A stretch of 64,000 nt of DNA, taken from NCBI GenBank assembly GCA_022925895.1, contig JAKSYS010000048.1:99099-163098 (forward strand). Reading direction: 5' to 3'. Source of the stretch: Fragilaria crotonensis. Lineage: Eukaryota; Bacillariophyta; Fragilariophyceae; Fragilariales; Fragilariaceae. A program made the position numbers and the translations under genes. A model generated the notes under the pieces. The model ran no database searches, was not told the DNA's origin, and saw nothing but the letters and a program-made list of their open reading frames with translations. Positions within the stretch are counted from its first letter, which is position 1. The number at the start of each line of letters is the position of its first letter. Below, in pieces: positions 50,717 to 63,700 of the stretch.

Positions 50717-51868
50717 TCAGCCTCCGATCTGATTCACGCTGGCGTTCTCAAAGTAATCAACAGCCTTCTCCACAACTTCCGAGCAGTATTCATGAAACGC
50801 CCAAGCTCGGTGAAGTGCCTTAGCAAGTGGGCTAAGTCCAGGTGCGAGGCTTTGATGTTCCAAGCAACTTTCACCACAACTTTGCTGAAGCACATTTCTC
50901 CAATTTGAAATGGTTGGGTCCTTGATCAAAAACCAATTCGAGTCCAAGTGCTGCTCTTTCAACAGTGCTTGTACGATCTTGTCCGCCATATCTCGTCTTA
51001 TGTGAGGAACACGCTTGTAATACTCAGTTGTCACTGGCAACGAAACGCATGTGGTGGTATCCAATATGAGACGACGTTCCGACGACACACCCACGACATG
51101 GCTTATTCTGTCACAATCGGATATGGTTGCCTGCGTCGCTAGTGCATCCCGCGGCATGGGTGCAAGGTAGATATACGGCATAGTGTTACCCATGGTAGCC
51201 AATCGTTCCCGAAGGACGGGTCCAAGACTCATTACCATGACCAGGGCCGCCTTCACAACTCCGTCAACTGCCAATTCCGCGGCAAATCGTCCCCCCGACG
51301 AGGCGCCGATCGCGATTGAGTTGGAAGGAATCAGGTCTGAATTCTTCAGGGATGGATTAAGAATGGAGTGGAACTCAATCAGCGCTGCTTCAACGTTGGA
51401 CTTATCGCGATTGGACCAACATCCCGAAATTCGATCTTGCGACGTTATCGCCAAAATGGCGTATCCTCGCGCCAACAAGATTCTGGCAATGCGAAGCTCT
51501 TCGGACAAACCCACGCACAGGGCGCACTTGGGAGATTTTGAAAAGAATTTCAGGGCATTGTGTGTACATGCATGGAGCAGCACAATGACGCCTCTTATGG
51601 GTTTGATGTCAGGGATGGCAAAGACCGTTTCTGTACTGTTGGATACGAGTCGCACTGCCGTTCCCCAGACAGGCGTCGCTCCATCATTGTCAGTATGGGG
51701 AACTTTATCATCAGATTGTGAGGTAAATGGACGGGATCCATCTTTTCTATGAATATCGGAAATTGAGACAGTGATGAATACAAGGATCACAGCCCATAAG
51801 CACAGGAACGCGCCTACGACAGTGATCACTACGCTTCGCTTCCGAATGTAAATTTTCCGCCGGTCCAT
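50717..51868 (-). CDS. Membrane-anchored alpha/beta-hydrolase-like protein
   Basis: Intronless, 383 residues, ATG at 51866-51868. A short basic N-terminus (RRKIYIRKR) and one membrane helix at about 12-35 (VVITVVGAFLCLWAVILVFITV) indicate type II topology. The lumenal domain has alpha/beta-hydrolase elements: RGVIVLLHACTHN near 95 (oxyanion-loop position), ARILLARGYAILAITSQDR, and the nucleophile elbow IAIGASSGGRFAAEL near 187-197 with Ser in G-x-S-x-G form. The catalytic acid and His are not certain; HEYCSEV near the C-terminus could supply His. Such proteins may be carbohydrate or lipid esterases of the secretory pathway; substrate unknown. Conserved cysteines (CALCVG, CGESC) suggest disulphides. 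Confidence 0.78.
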   Translation of the reverse strand: MDRRKIYIRKRSVVITVVGAFLCLWAVILVFITVSISDIHRKDGSRPFTSQSDDKVPHTDNDGATPVWGTAVRLVSNSTETVFAIPDIKPIRGVIVLLHACTHNALKFFSKSPKCALCVGLSEELRIARILLARGYAILAITSQDRISGCWSNRDKSNVEAALIEFHSILNPSLKNSDLIPSNSIAIGASSGGRFAAELAVDGVVKAALVMVMSLGPVLRERLATMGNTMPYIYLAPMPRDALATQATISDCDRISHVVGVSSERRLILDTTTCVSLPVTTEYYKRVPHIRRDMADKIVQALLKEQHLDSNWFLIKDPTISNWRNVLQQSCGESCLEHQSLAPGLSPLAKALHRAWAFHEYCSEVVEKAVDYFENASVNQIGG

Positions 51869-53057
51869 TTCAAAGCTGCTTTTATCTTCTGTACTTCATC
51901 ACAGAGAAGGAAGTATGAACATTATCATGCATAGGCGGAGGACGGAGGTGTCTTGTGGACCGTTGATGTGATGATGGTGGGTGTCGGTGTGATCTACTAG
52001 CATTTGACAAGACTGCGTTGCTAGCTAGTATTGACAGGGAGACGACGCGTTGCTGCGACGACTGTTGTCCGAGCTCAACAGTTATGCAGCATGCGCTACT
52101 CGTACTCTTGTACTGCCAGTCTGCCAGATAATGGCACAACATCGTATGGTCCGGGACTATGTACGAGCTCCGAGGTGAGAGCAAATTGCACATTATCCTT
52201 GGTCCCTGGCTTACTTCACCGGAACATTGGTTGCTTTCGATGGACCAAAATCACTGTACTACTGTAGTACAAAATACCTGTCCTGTTCAAGGAAATTTGC
52301 TATCGTCACTCACATGTATGGAGCCTTCATTTCCCACTGTGGCATATCTGCTGGTTTGTTTGTTCTACCTTAACAGATACCCGAGTATAAATAATTCACC
52401 ACAATACGGGTCGAATACGCCCTGCAAATTAGTACGACCCTTTCCGAATACATATGTACTCGGAGTATCATTTCACAGTCTTCACACAATCGCCTTTTTT
52501 CGCAAGCACAGTACGACGTACTGTGGTACTGAAGTACCAAGTAGCTGCATTTCGTCTTGGTGAGTACTCCCAGTACTACAGTATCAACTTAAACATTTAA
52601 CCTCCACCAGGGATTGGAAGTAAATAACCACCGGTACAGGTTTTCTGTTCTAAAATCCGGGCGCACGTCCCAGTATTAATTCTACGCTAGACCGATTTCA
52701 CTGCCAATATGACGTCACGAGGGCGGGACTTTGTCGTGTTGGAAGCAAGGCTTCCACAATGAGATTTTCAAGCCGTCGTTTGCAACATTTCTATTCTAAT
52801 CTATAGATTTACCTCCTGCAGTCACCTTCCTATGTAACTCAGTGAACCTACTGTTGGTGATAAATCTATAGATACAATGGTTGACAAAGGTAAATATGCT
52901 ATTTTGACTGATGCCGTCATGCTACTTCGAACAGACATCACGTATGGTCCGAGATTGTCAAATTGCTGGCTTCCTGCATCAACTTGGGCTGAAGCTTTAG
53001 GAGATTTGATGTCAATGCGTCCTTGGCGTCATTGATGTAAGAAGGTTCAATACAGGG
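51869..53057. other. Intergenic DNA upstream of the hydrolase and the decayed transposon
   Basis: No supported gene. TGACGTCA at 52710-52717. ATCTATAGATTTACC near 52799 and GATAAATCTATAG near 52859 are inverted copies and could be ends or subterminal repeats of the following transposon. GTAC words are dense at 52240-52580. Confidence 0.35.
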
Positions 53058-55940
53058 ATGTCCAAGTCGGCTTTTTTCGGAGAATTGATGCACCGATTTG
53101 ATGGATCAAACACAACAGGAGTGTTCAGAGTCACATACAAGAACACATTCTATTACTACTTCACAGAGAAATCAAGGCAGATACGGTACCCATGTCCACT
53201 TAACAGTGCATGGAACGAAAAAGTAATGGAAGCAGCCGCAAATGTGCTAGTCATTCCAAGCACAAGATCAAGACCCGCTCTCGACACAATGATAACTACA
53301 CCTGTCAACACGGAGGCTACAACGGGAGGAAGGATCGAGACATTGTTGAGCAATCACCGAGCAAACGAGCAAGGATAGGAGATACTGGTGCGGCCGCTGT
53401 AATGATTGCTGCTGATGCTTCTAGCTCAAGTTACTGGCCATGTAGCCCAGAGGCATACCGAGTGTTCAAACCACCAAAGAAACATGGGACAACGAATTGC
53501 GAGGATGGGAATGATACTGATTTCGATTCTGAAACTCCAATGGAAGCACTTCAGAGAAGGATTGTACTGCTTCAAAGCGTTCATGAGGAAGAAAATAATT
53601 GGAGGAATGTTGTGCAAGGTAGAGATATCGACAACGTGTGTACCAAAGCTGAGATATGCGCTGTCAGGCAAAGGGCGACGTTTCTTTGTTATGCGTACCG
53701 ATTGGCTCTTGCAAAATGAATGAATGGACGTGGCAAGACTGTTGCACTGAATCTTGTAAGGTATTGAACACTGTTGGTATGACGCAAGCAACCTTCTATA
53801 AAACCATCGCAAATTGGAACATTGTGTTCCGTAATTTTGAATGCTTCCCAAACCCAAACTTGTCTGTTCAGTGTGGAAACGACCTCTTCCTCGAGTTCTC
53901 GAAGTGTTTCCATGCGCAAAGGAGCAGATTGTTGCATTTGGCGTCGAGAACTTGTCACATCTTTCAATTGAAGCAGTCTATCAATTCGTTCATTCGTCTG
54001 TAATCCCAAGGCTGGCTGCGTTGTGGAAACGTGAATCGGGTAGACGAAGATACTGCAGAAACGTCAACATTGAGTACAAGTACTACAGCCATTAATCCTA
54101 CTAGCAATCCTGTCGATGTCGATCAAGATGAGGATGATATTGCGCTATTCCTTCGCGCACATAGACTTAAAAACATGAGCTTCACAACAGCATGGCGCTG
54201 GATGCGATTACTCGGATTCAAGTATGATACGAGAAGGAAGAGCTTCTACGTCGATGGCCATGAACGTGAAGATGTTGTCGCACATCGAAATGCATTCTGC
54301 AAGAACTACCTTACCGTGCTTGAGCCACGTTGTCGGCGTTGGATTCAGCTTCCACTCAGTGAAGCTGCTACGATCAAGACCTTAGACACAGATTTCGGAC
54401 ATCATTACTATGATATTATATCTGATGAGACTCGGGTTGAGTTTCACGTTGACTATTGGAAGAATTGCATATCAAGAATCAAAAGGGGAGAAGAGGCAGC
54501 GCGAGATGTTGAAGCAAAAACAAGCATACGAGTGTCATCATCAGTCAGGCCCTTGATGATTATTGGTCAAGATGAGTCTGTCTTCGCGCAGTATCTACTG
54601 TCCTCCAAACAATGGGTTGGGCCAAAGGACAAGTGCCACTTCTGCCCAAGTCGGAGGGCGATGGGTATATGCTTTCTGCGTTCGTGTCACGCGAATTCGG
54701 CTTTGGCAGGCAGATGACAGAGGATGAGTTACAAAGAGTGAATATGGCAAGGCAAACAGCAGCTCGGCGGTGGAAATTACCTCGATACAACAGCTGCGAT
54801 GGAAATCTTGGGAACAACGAGGAAGCCGATTTTGTTGGAATCCCCTTCGTAAAATACTTGTTCATCGGAATCAATAATCAGGGTTATTGGAATTCATACC
54901 ACATGAGTCTTCAGCTTGAGGATGTGGTTGATTGCCTACGAATCCTATATCCAAGCTTCGATTTTGTATTTTTGTTCGATCATTCTCAGGACACGCTCGC
55001 AAACGTGATGGTGCACTCAGTGCGATCAACATGCAAAAGAACTTTGGAGGATCAAAACAGCAGATGAGAGACACAGTCATAATGTCACAAGAGGGTTATC
55101 TGGGCACACACTCACCAACCCTGGGCATCGGAGACACAGTCAATGGTATTCAATACTGACGACTGTGGCCCATGGTATTTGACACCAGAGCAACGTGACT
55201 TACAACGTCATGATCGAATAATGGGGAAAAGAAGCAAGCCAATTGAAAAACAAAGAAGACCCTTCTTGAAGAGCTCAACGAAAAGGGTGTGACGCTCCAA
55301 CAAAAACGCGGTACACTAAAGCCGAACTTCAGGAATTGGCAAGAAACAATTCAATCGAAACTCACAAAGAAGTCGACAAAATCCTATCTGGATGGGAAGG
55401 AAAATCTAAAGGCATGCTACAAGTTCTGTGGGAAAGAGGACTGATTGATCCAAGTGAGTTAGATAAATACACTGTCGACGGAAAGAAAGACACAATTTCA
55501 GGGAAGATTGACTTACGGTATTCCCTACGCCATCTCATCGCAGAGTGTGCTGATTTCAAGGATGAGAAACGGCACTTCAGTACCTTGGATCTCAGCTGGG
55601 CATCACGGTACTAACACCAAAGTTCCATGCCGAATTAGCAGGGAAGGCATTGAATTTTGCTGGGGTCACGCAAAGGCTTTCTACCGACGGGTTCCTGTAT
55701 CTCAAAAAGAGGGGACGAGAGAATTTCAAACAACTTGTGAGAGATTCAACGTGTTCAATCAAGGAGTTGACCAAAGAAAGGATGGGAAAGTTTGCTTCGA
55801 GAGCACGCGCATATATTTGTACTTACCATCATCTTTTGAGAGTCAGCAGAGAATGAGGCAGCAAGGTCGTACCCACAACTTCATCGCCACAAGTATAACA
55901 GAAGATCAAGGACTTCTGTACTCGAAATCCAACGCCTGAT
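53058..55940 (+). pseudogene. Decayed eukaryotic DDE transposon (HDE/QDES-type endonuclease)
   Basis: One protein can be followed through at least six frames: an N-terminal region with ATWGVENLSHLSIEAVYQF-like text (53930), FLRAHRLKNMSFTTAWRWMRLLGFKYD (54150), then the catalytic domain: IIGQDESVFAQY (54560), PLLPKSEGDGYMLSAFVSREFGFG (54640), YPSFDFVFLFDHS (54950), then in the next frame GHARKRDGALSAINMQKNFGG and MRDTVI..EGYLG (55040). Later blocks (KILSGWEGKSKGMLQVLWERGLID; CYRRSLRHLIAECADF) follow. The order DES...P..KG...FD.S..H fits the DDE endonucleases found in fungi, oomycetes and diatoms. The break at about 54638 is repaired by one extra G. With so many breaks the copy is dead. Terminal repeats were not identified. 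Confidence 0.6.
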
Positions 55941-57545
55941 GAAATTGTTCAAGTCTCACAGGTGTGCATTGGACTTCGATCGTGGCTTCGTCAACAGTGC
56001 ACTCAAAGAAGCAAAGACAAGAAACGAGGAGGACGAGGTGTGATCATCATGTCGACAGAGATGGATTTTTATGGTCGCAGGAGACAGCTGCTACTAAAAC
56101 TTGATAAAGGATATGGAAATAATATGCGTGCATGGTACGAATTGTACACAACCTACGTTCGGACGCTTCAACGAAAACTGTACCGGTAACCAAATACCGA
56201 TGGTATTATACTGTACCACTACTGTGATTTTTAAAATGCCCAATAACTGGTTACCTGCGAGTTGCAATATACCAACCAGTAACCAAGACCCTTGGTTATT
56301 TTCTACTGAGTTTAGTCGGTAGTATTTTGAATTCCGGTGTTCGGGAATACCAGTCGGAATTTCCATAAATGTTCTGTCCTGCATCAGTGTGTTTACGGTT
56401 CATTTCTGTACTGTAGTACTGAAGTTTACTGTTACTGTAGTGTTTTACACCATTATACCTACCGACGAAACCAATGGAACCGAGTAAGTACTGCGATTCG
56501 AAAATGACTAGAAGTTATATTCATACCGGACTGAAGGATTTTTCAATACCAAAATACCTCCCAGTGCAACAGCACAATACCATTCTACCTACTGGAGGAC
56601 TGTAATACCAGATTCAACGTGGGACAGTATTATTTTTCCAATCCCTGACCTCCACCCCACGTCGAAAGTGTGAATTAAGCGCATAGTCATGACTTCAGAC
56701 ATACTCGGAGTACATTATTCCATATGGCTAGCACAATATACCGGTATATTGTTTCTCAAGTCACGACCCGCAATCGATGACATTTTGAGCTCGAAGTCTA
56801 CTGGTAGATACATACGAAATAGGAAGGCCGGATGCCGCATGTGCGCATGTGCTTTCTTGTTTAAACGACGCTAGTGAAAGAGAAAATCCGACTTGGAGTA
56901 TCCCAATTTGCCGATTCGGGAATGAAATAATGGAATCGCAAAACGACAAGACGCGTTTCCGTCCTGTGGTGCGATAAATGTTCATGACAAAATTGGATGC
57001 TAATCTGTTAGACTCAATCCTCGATCATCAGGAAGCCCATATCTGTGGTTTGGACATAAATCTGTGGTCATGCACCAAGAAAATATGTATTGACCGCATA
57101 TATCTAACAAAATTTATTCGATTTGAAAATCACTTAGGTTTGTTTAGGTATGTTAACATGATATCTTTGTTTTGTACATGGTTATATTTACAAAGGTCTT
57201 TTTATACTTATTTGTATCTATGATAGAAATACTTTCACAACAATATCCTATTACTGTATGATTCCTCGGAAAGTTTACATACTATCCACTCTTTTGGTCA
57301 GATGTTATGTATCTTCTACATCCTTTCCGCACGTTCGTAAGCTTGACGGACGTGCTTCCCTTTTTTCATCGGTTGTTGTTCATGCTTTTCGTGTATCTCC
57401 TACTAGTATGATACAATCTTCGCGCCATATTTTCCAACAGAAGGCTTAATTTCATTTGTGGTGTAAACCATCTTACTGACTTGGCATCATCACCAGCCAC
57501 CACTGCCATTAGTAAGCAAGACGTGGAAGTTGATCAGTTTTCATA
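55941..57545. other. Non-coding DNA between two decayed transposons
   Basis: Tail of the first element, then AT-rich sequence. GGTAACCA/TGGTTACC words pair across 56190-56300, suggesting a small foldback. Near 57118-57230 the composition is very AT-rich. No gene. Confidence 0.4.
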
Positions 57546-60480
57546 ATGGCACCAAGCAGCACATCATCAGCATCTCAAAGTGGAGCCTTCACATGTTTCA
57601 ATGTCAACTGCTATGCTACGTTCAAAACCGAACGAGGTCTTCGTCAACATTTATGGCGAAGTGCTCCATGTCGCGATTATATGTCGGAACCAAGGCCTCT
57701 TGCTGCTAGCCTTGACGTAGTTCATGAGAGTACATGGTCCCGGCGCTTGGGATACGGCGTTGAATCTTCACGTCTAAATCCTTTTATGAGTGCAGATCCT
57801 CCATCGTATGAGCCTTACGAAGTTTTTGACTACTCGGCAACTTGTAATTTTGACACAGATGATGGCATTCATGAACAGGAGGTTGAAATGAACCAGAACT
57901 TGTCTACAAGAACAGGCATCGGTGACATTGCTATATCTTGCCCAGTTTTTCATGCCATGATGGAACGCCTTCAAGCGGGTGATCGCCATGCAATCATGGT
58001 ATTGCATCATGATGTTGAACATCGAAATATTGTGAATCTCCTCAAGCTTTTGGAGGATGCCCAATGTCCTGACTACATGTTGCAGAAGGTACTGCAATGG
58101 GCATACAATGCTAAGTTAGAGGGCTTTGATTTCAACCCAAAAGCTACAACACGGAAAGCCAACATCCAGTGGATGTACAAAGCTTTGGAACACTCACACA
58201 GAGGACTTCCTAAGGTACTGACAGCGAATCTTGAAGATCACGACAAGGCTCAAGATATTATTTGCTTTGACTTTGTACCTGCATTATTGTCAATGCTGCA
58301 AGACGAGTCATTGATGGTGATGGAAAATCTTGTCATCAATAAGGAGTATCCAATGTCAATGTACATACCAACTGACAGCAAAGTTGGCGAGGCAAACAGT
58401 GGTTCACGTTATCGAGAATTGTACCAACAACTTGCACAAGGAAGGATCAGCTGCTTGTACCAATTATAATGTACCTTGATGGCACCGTCATTGACAGCAA
58501 GGGGCATATTGATATCTGTCCTGTGTCATTCACAACATCTCTTTTCACTGAGAAAGTTCGTCGTGACGTAAGCATGGCGTCTGCTGGGCTATGTTCCAGA
58601 CCTGAACTGGGCGCTCTGCAGCAATGAATAGCTTTGCAAATGCATGTGCTGAAGAGAAAGGTCGCACTACTCGTAATTTCCATAAGGTCATGGATGATGA
58701 TGGCAGGTTGGGTGAAGTGTCAAGCTGGTTTAGATGATCGTTTAAAACACGTACCACTGAAACTTGGTGACAGGTGGTTTGTTGTCGAACTTGTTTGCCC
58801 CCTGTTATTTGTCATCAACGATGGCAAACAAGGTGACCAACTTTGTTGCCGAATCAATGGCCATCACAGCAGTACATTGCGTCACCATCGTCATGTGATT
58901 GCTTGTATGAAGATCTAGATAATCCTGATGTTGAGTGCACATTCCTATCGACTGAGACAATCAACTACGCATCTCAACATGGCTCACAAGAGGAGCTCCG
59001 CCAGCTTTCAATTTACAGATGTGACAATGCCTTCAATCGTGTTCAGATGGGGCAAAACCCCACGGCATCTTCATGTGTGCAGTTATTGATGTGATGCATA
59101 CAATTCAACATGGCATCATCATGTATGTTCTCGATTGCTTCAAAAAGCCTCAGTGTTCAGTCACTGGCGACGCTTGACAAAATGGCTTTTATATTTGACA
59201 CAACGTGCAGAGTATTCGCACCTCTTTCCCCAGAACTGATTTTTCCAGAGGAATAACAAACCTCACCATGGTGGAATGCTCTGAACAGTCGGGGCGTTGT
59301 TCCTCATTTCTTTCTTCATTATGCAAGCGGAAGGTTGGGAAGTCTTCGATGAGCATTTTCTTCAATTGGATGCCGTGTTGGGGACTATGGAAAGCCTTTT
59401 ATGCTTTGAGGCCTGGCTTGATCAGTACACCTTTGGGATATTGGAGATCCAGACGGAGAGGCATCACAAGCTGAAGCAGCAATTGCTTCTCTGATGAATC
59501 TCATCACCACACATCTTCCGAGACACGCTGGCAATGGATGGAAACTGTCAAAATTTCACGAGATCAAGCACATCGTACGATTTATTGCTGCGTTTGGAGC
59601 ACCGCGTGGTTACAATGCCTCCCGTCCTGAGGAACATCACAAGGCACACGCCAAACGTCCTGGTAGACGCACAGAAGAATGTGACACCATTGACCAGCAG
59701 TGTGGCCAAAGAATTGCGGACGCACTCGTGATTGATACTATGCACGCGATGTTCCAAGAACGACCTGTTTTGAAGACATCATCACAGCATACTAACCGTA
59801 GTCAATTACTGGCTGCTGACGATGTCCAAGATCCTCTGACGAGTGAGTCAGGGTCTGGAACGTCATATTACGTAAGGTCACACATTGACCCTATGGATGA
59901 TAATCGATTGTGTCGATGTAATCTTTGACACTCAGACCAGGGAGACATCGAACTGGAAGATAATCTTGCACTGTTCATTTTGCAGACTTACAGTGACTGA
60001 TCTCGACGACAATGGGGTGGGCGGTATCTGGTGCCGCACAGAGTACCATAAGTACAACATTGAAACAAAGGAGGAGATGGTTTCTGTTCGCTGTCATCCC
60101 AACTTCAGGGAAAGGGGTATTCCTGGTATGATTGGGCTCTCATCCGCTATGAAGATGATGAGGAAATGAGATGGAGTACCCATCTCGCATTGTGAGTTGC
60201 ATACCACGCCACAGTTGCTTTGGTGGAATTGAAACCACCACGCTTGACCTCATTATTCAATGTGGCAAACCAACTGGGCGTGAGTCCTTCCTGTTCACTG
60301 AGTGGACATTCGAGAAGGAGTTTCATGTTGTCTCCTCAGAAGCCATTGTTGGCTTGTGTTTTGTCCTAAGCAACCCTGACCTCGCTGACTCTGATGTCCT
60401 TGTTGTAACAGATAGGGACAAATGGGCATCAATGTTCTACGATTCAGCAATGGTTGATTACACCATCAATGGTCAAAATT
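57546..60480 (+). pseudogene. Decayed large transposase ORF (Plavaka/KDZ-like)
   Basis: Starts intact at 57546: an N-terminal zinc-finger (CFNVNCYATFKTERGLRQHLWRSAPC) and 307 residues to 58469. It then continues through frame breaks: LLVPIIMYLDGTVIDSKGHIDICPVSFTTSLFT (58455), CDCLYEDLDNPDVECTFLS (58895), NAFNRVQMGQNPHGI..AVIDVMHTIQHGI (59030), GWKLSKFHEIKHIVRFIAAFGAPRGYNASRPEEHHK (59550), GYSWYDWALIRYEDDEE (60120) and IVSCIPRHSCFGGIETTT...ESFLFTEWTFEKEFHVV (60185-60340). 'D.T..D..g......PV.fT', 'D..C.F' and 'NP.Gi....iD.MH...hG' recall fungal Plavaka and KDZ-type DDE transposases. At least five breaks make this copy inactive. Family name is tentative. Confidence 0.6.
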
Positions 60481-60494
60481 AAGTAGAAACAATA

Positions 60495-63000
60495 TTAAAC
60501 CATCGGTAACTGGGACATTCCATACATGATGATCCGTGTCTTTGGGGCAAAGAACGTACCATAGATATTTCCACTCCGCGAACCTGTCATGGATGTACCA
60601 TGCCTGATCAGGCGGCCATCCCATCCAATCAGGACACCATCAGACAATTTGATGGCAATTCCGTAGTCCCGATCCGATCCTGGGAATTTCCCTTCATGTT
60701 CGGAAGGACAAAGTACCAATCCTCAGTTGTCCCAGGGTGATCTTCAGTCCAGATCGTAAACCCCTGACTGGCATCGTTCACATCGTAATGTGTTGAATTT
60801 GCCAAATTAATTGACAAGTCCATGCTGTGCGTAACGCGGCATGCCTCCGTCCATGCCACCAACATGCTTCATTTCAGAATCATTTTCCAAGTCCTGCATC
60901 ACTCTGAGGGCAGCCGGGATAGTCACTGATGCAAGCTTTGCCGCAGCTTGCACAGCCTTCAACAATACCGGGGCAGCATCCACAGTTGATGATGTCACAT
61001 ACGGCACCTTGTTCCAGCATTTTGTGATGCGGCTTCCAATTGATGCATTGATCCGAGGTCTCCATTGCCAGCCCTTGCTCCCGTGCTGCTCTCTTCTGTT
61101 TTCTCACCAAGTTGCAATGCCTGTTGATGTCGGTCAGAAGGTCCTCACAACCTGATCCAACAACGTTTGGGAGGTACCGGATTTGAACCACAGAACACCG
61201 ATGGAAAGCAACTTCGCCCGCATTTGCGGGTACAGTGACATCAACGCAGCAAGTCAAGCTCACCATATTTGATTGGATTGATAACAAATGTCGTTAACGG
61301 GTCAATGGTCTTGTGCAGAAATCCCGGTGCATAATGGCGACCTCCACGTTTATTGACCTTGATCGCGAGAACGCATCTTGGAATGTCTCAGCTCGAAACT
61401 TTTGATCAGCACTCAACAACTCATCCTTCTCACCCACAACATAGTCAGGAGGAAGTCCAGGTCCTTCCTCATCCATCAGTTGCTTTGCAGTGAATAGATC
61501 TCACAAGTGATCTTGGCATCACCCCATGATCGCATTGGGAATTGGCAAGAGGTTTGTGGCGAGCGCCGAATAGTCCACTCCAAATGGAACACTTATCAGC
61601 ATTCGCAAGGTGTGAAACATAAGATCCATCACCGAAGAAGTTACCATGAGAATCATGCTGAAGTCGTAACCAGTTTATGTCCATTGGGACATGCGAATTA
61701 AGGACCCCAGTCGATCGTGAGCGCCTCTCCTGTGGCAATAGAATATGCCAGCTTGGGGAAGGAGGACAATGCATGCACGGTAGAAGTTATCGCTGTTATT
61801 CTTCCTGAAGGGCGAGAAGAAAAAGCATTTCATCTCTAACAGCGATTGCCAAATTGACAGCATCAACATCATCAAATAGACAGACATGCACGGGACTGTC
61901 ACAGGCATGGGCGTCATCTTTCCTTTCCTTTCAAATCCATAGGACCACTCGAGAGAACACAATCCATGACAATCAGGTCGAGATCGGAATGACTTTCCCC
62001 ATGACTATACATTTCATCAGGATGTTTGCAGCGCTTGAGCATGACATACTCAGTACCAAACACATGTTTCAGGGACGAGTCAACCCACTGATGGGAGTCT
62101 TGCAAATCTTCTCGTCACAAAATGCCGATGGACCTAGAGCGACGCCGCCACAACTGCAGGTGGTATTGAACAGACGCGGCGTTGCCCTTCTTCCGCTTTT
62201 GCTTCTTCCGTTTTTGGAGAGGAGGTGGTCGAAAATTGTTGAACATGACCATGAAAGGAGCAACAGACTGCAAAGGCAGACACTTGGCTACATCTTGCAA
62301 CTTGAGTGTGACTTGCCATAGAAAGTGATGGATGCTCTGAAGCAATCCAATCTCCAAACCTTTGTTTCTTTGATTATCTTCCTGCAGCCTTGACTTCTTT
62401 CCTCGTCTCTCCTGTCCCTGATGAAAATTGCTGCCGACAGCAGCATCAGCTTCTGTGGTACCGCCAAGTGTGGCAATAGGCACAGACATGGTGTTTTCCG
62501 TCAACGGAATGGTCTGTCGATTGTTCACTCTTGCCAAAATAATGGCACGGGAGAGCTCACCTGGCAGAGTGCGTTGAAATGGTCCATGAGGGCGAGCACG
62601 AATTGGGCGTTCACGCCAATTGTTTTCTGCCTTCCCACTCTTTTTTTCTTCTGCTGTGGTTTGGTGCTTTGGGATGAAGATGGCAACGTGGTCACAGCAT
62701 CATCAACAGCACTAGTCGATGAACCAGCCTCTTCAATCCACCACTCACATTTGCCATCAAGACAGCCTTAGTAGACACAACCTTCAACTCAATCTTCACT
62801 TTAACTTTGAGCTCAACCATCAGATCCTTGTCCTTCCTCAACGAATCAGACCTTCTTGCCAAAGTAGAGGTCTTTCCCTTCTTGAATAGCCGAACATGGT
62901 AGCAGTTTTGAGAAAACTCCGCCTCGTCTTCCGACGATGAATCCTCAAACCATTCCTTTGTCAACGTCGAACATGAAGTCGTTGAGCACAAAGTCTCTGC
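60495..63000 (-). pseudogene. Decayed convergent partner ORF of the 57.5-60.5 kb transposon
   Basis: Minus-strand fragments in several frames: near 63000-62780 SSEDEAEFSQNCYHVRLFKKGK; 62537-62115 LQSIHHFLWQVTLKLQDVAKCLPL with a KKRKKQKRKKG basic run; 61774-61470 INWLRLQHDSHGNFFGDGSYV; 61287-60880; and the C-terminus SMDLSINLANSTHYDVNDASQGFTIWTEDHPG, YFVLPNMKGKFPGSDRDYGIAIKLSDGVLIGWDGRLIRHGTS (60830-60560). The ending fits a recurring protein of algal transposons ('vaIkL.dGvlIsWDGR.irHcTs'). Its stop faces the transposase stop across 14 bp, matching the convergent two-gene plan of the Harbinger element at 15-19 kb. Broken throughout. Confidence 0.5.
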
Positions 63001-63059
63001 CATCATAGACAACTGGAGCCAATCAAAGTGAATGGGCCTCACAAAATTTGTCGTCAACG

Positions 63060-63700
63060 GTGGAGCAAGGAAGCCAACAGCGAGCAACACGCGAACACGA
63101 CCGGTCGTTGTCGTAACCAACAGCCAGCCAGGAACAACCAAATCGACGTCAGCTGAGCTTTATAGATGTAAACGCAAAGCTGAACGCGAAATTGAAGCCA
63201 GCAATGGCGTGGATCCAGACAATGACAGTCTCGCAATATCTGTTATCAGTGGCGGAGCGACGAGAATTCTGCAACGTGACAGCCAACGAAGAACAAATAT
63301 GCAACGACCTGTCGTCGTCGTTGTCACCAACAGCCAGCCGTGAACAACCAAATTGACGTCAGCTGAGCTTTATAGATGTAAACGCAAAGCTGAACGCGAA
63401 ATTGAAGCCAGCAATCGGCGTGGACCAAGACAATGACAGTCTCGCAATATCTGTTATCAGTGGCGGAGCGATGAGAAACCTGCAACGTCGTGACAGCCAA
63501 CAATGAACAAATATGCAACGACCTGTCGTCGCCGTTGTCACCAACAGCCAGCCGTGAACAACCAAATCGACGTCAGCTGAGCTTTATAGATGTAAACGCA
63601 AAGCTGAACGCAAAATTGGAAGCCAGTGACCGGTGTGGATCAAGACAACGACAGTGTTGCAAAATCTGTTGCTCGATGGTGGAGCTTCCAAAACATCAAT
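63060..63700. repeat. Three ~212-bp tandem repeats
   Basis: Units are anchored by CAGCCAGCC at 63121, 63331 and 63545 (spacing 210 and 214). Each contains GACGTCAGCTGAGCTTTATAG, ACGCAAAGCTGAACGC, and GACCTGTCGTCG..GTTGTC. They lie just beyond the start side of the minus-strand partner ORF, the usual place for subterminal repeats of a transposon end or a tandem promoter. One unit carries TGACGTCA at 63354. Confidence 0.8.
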
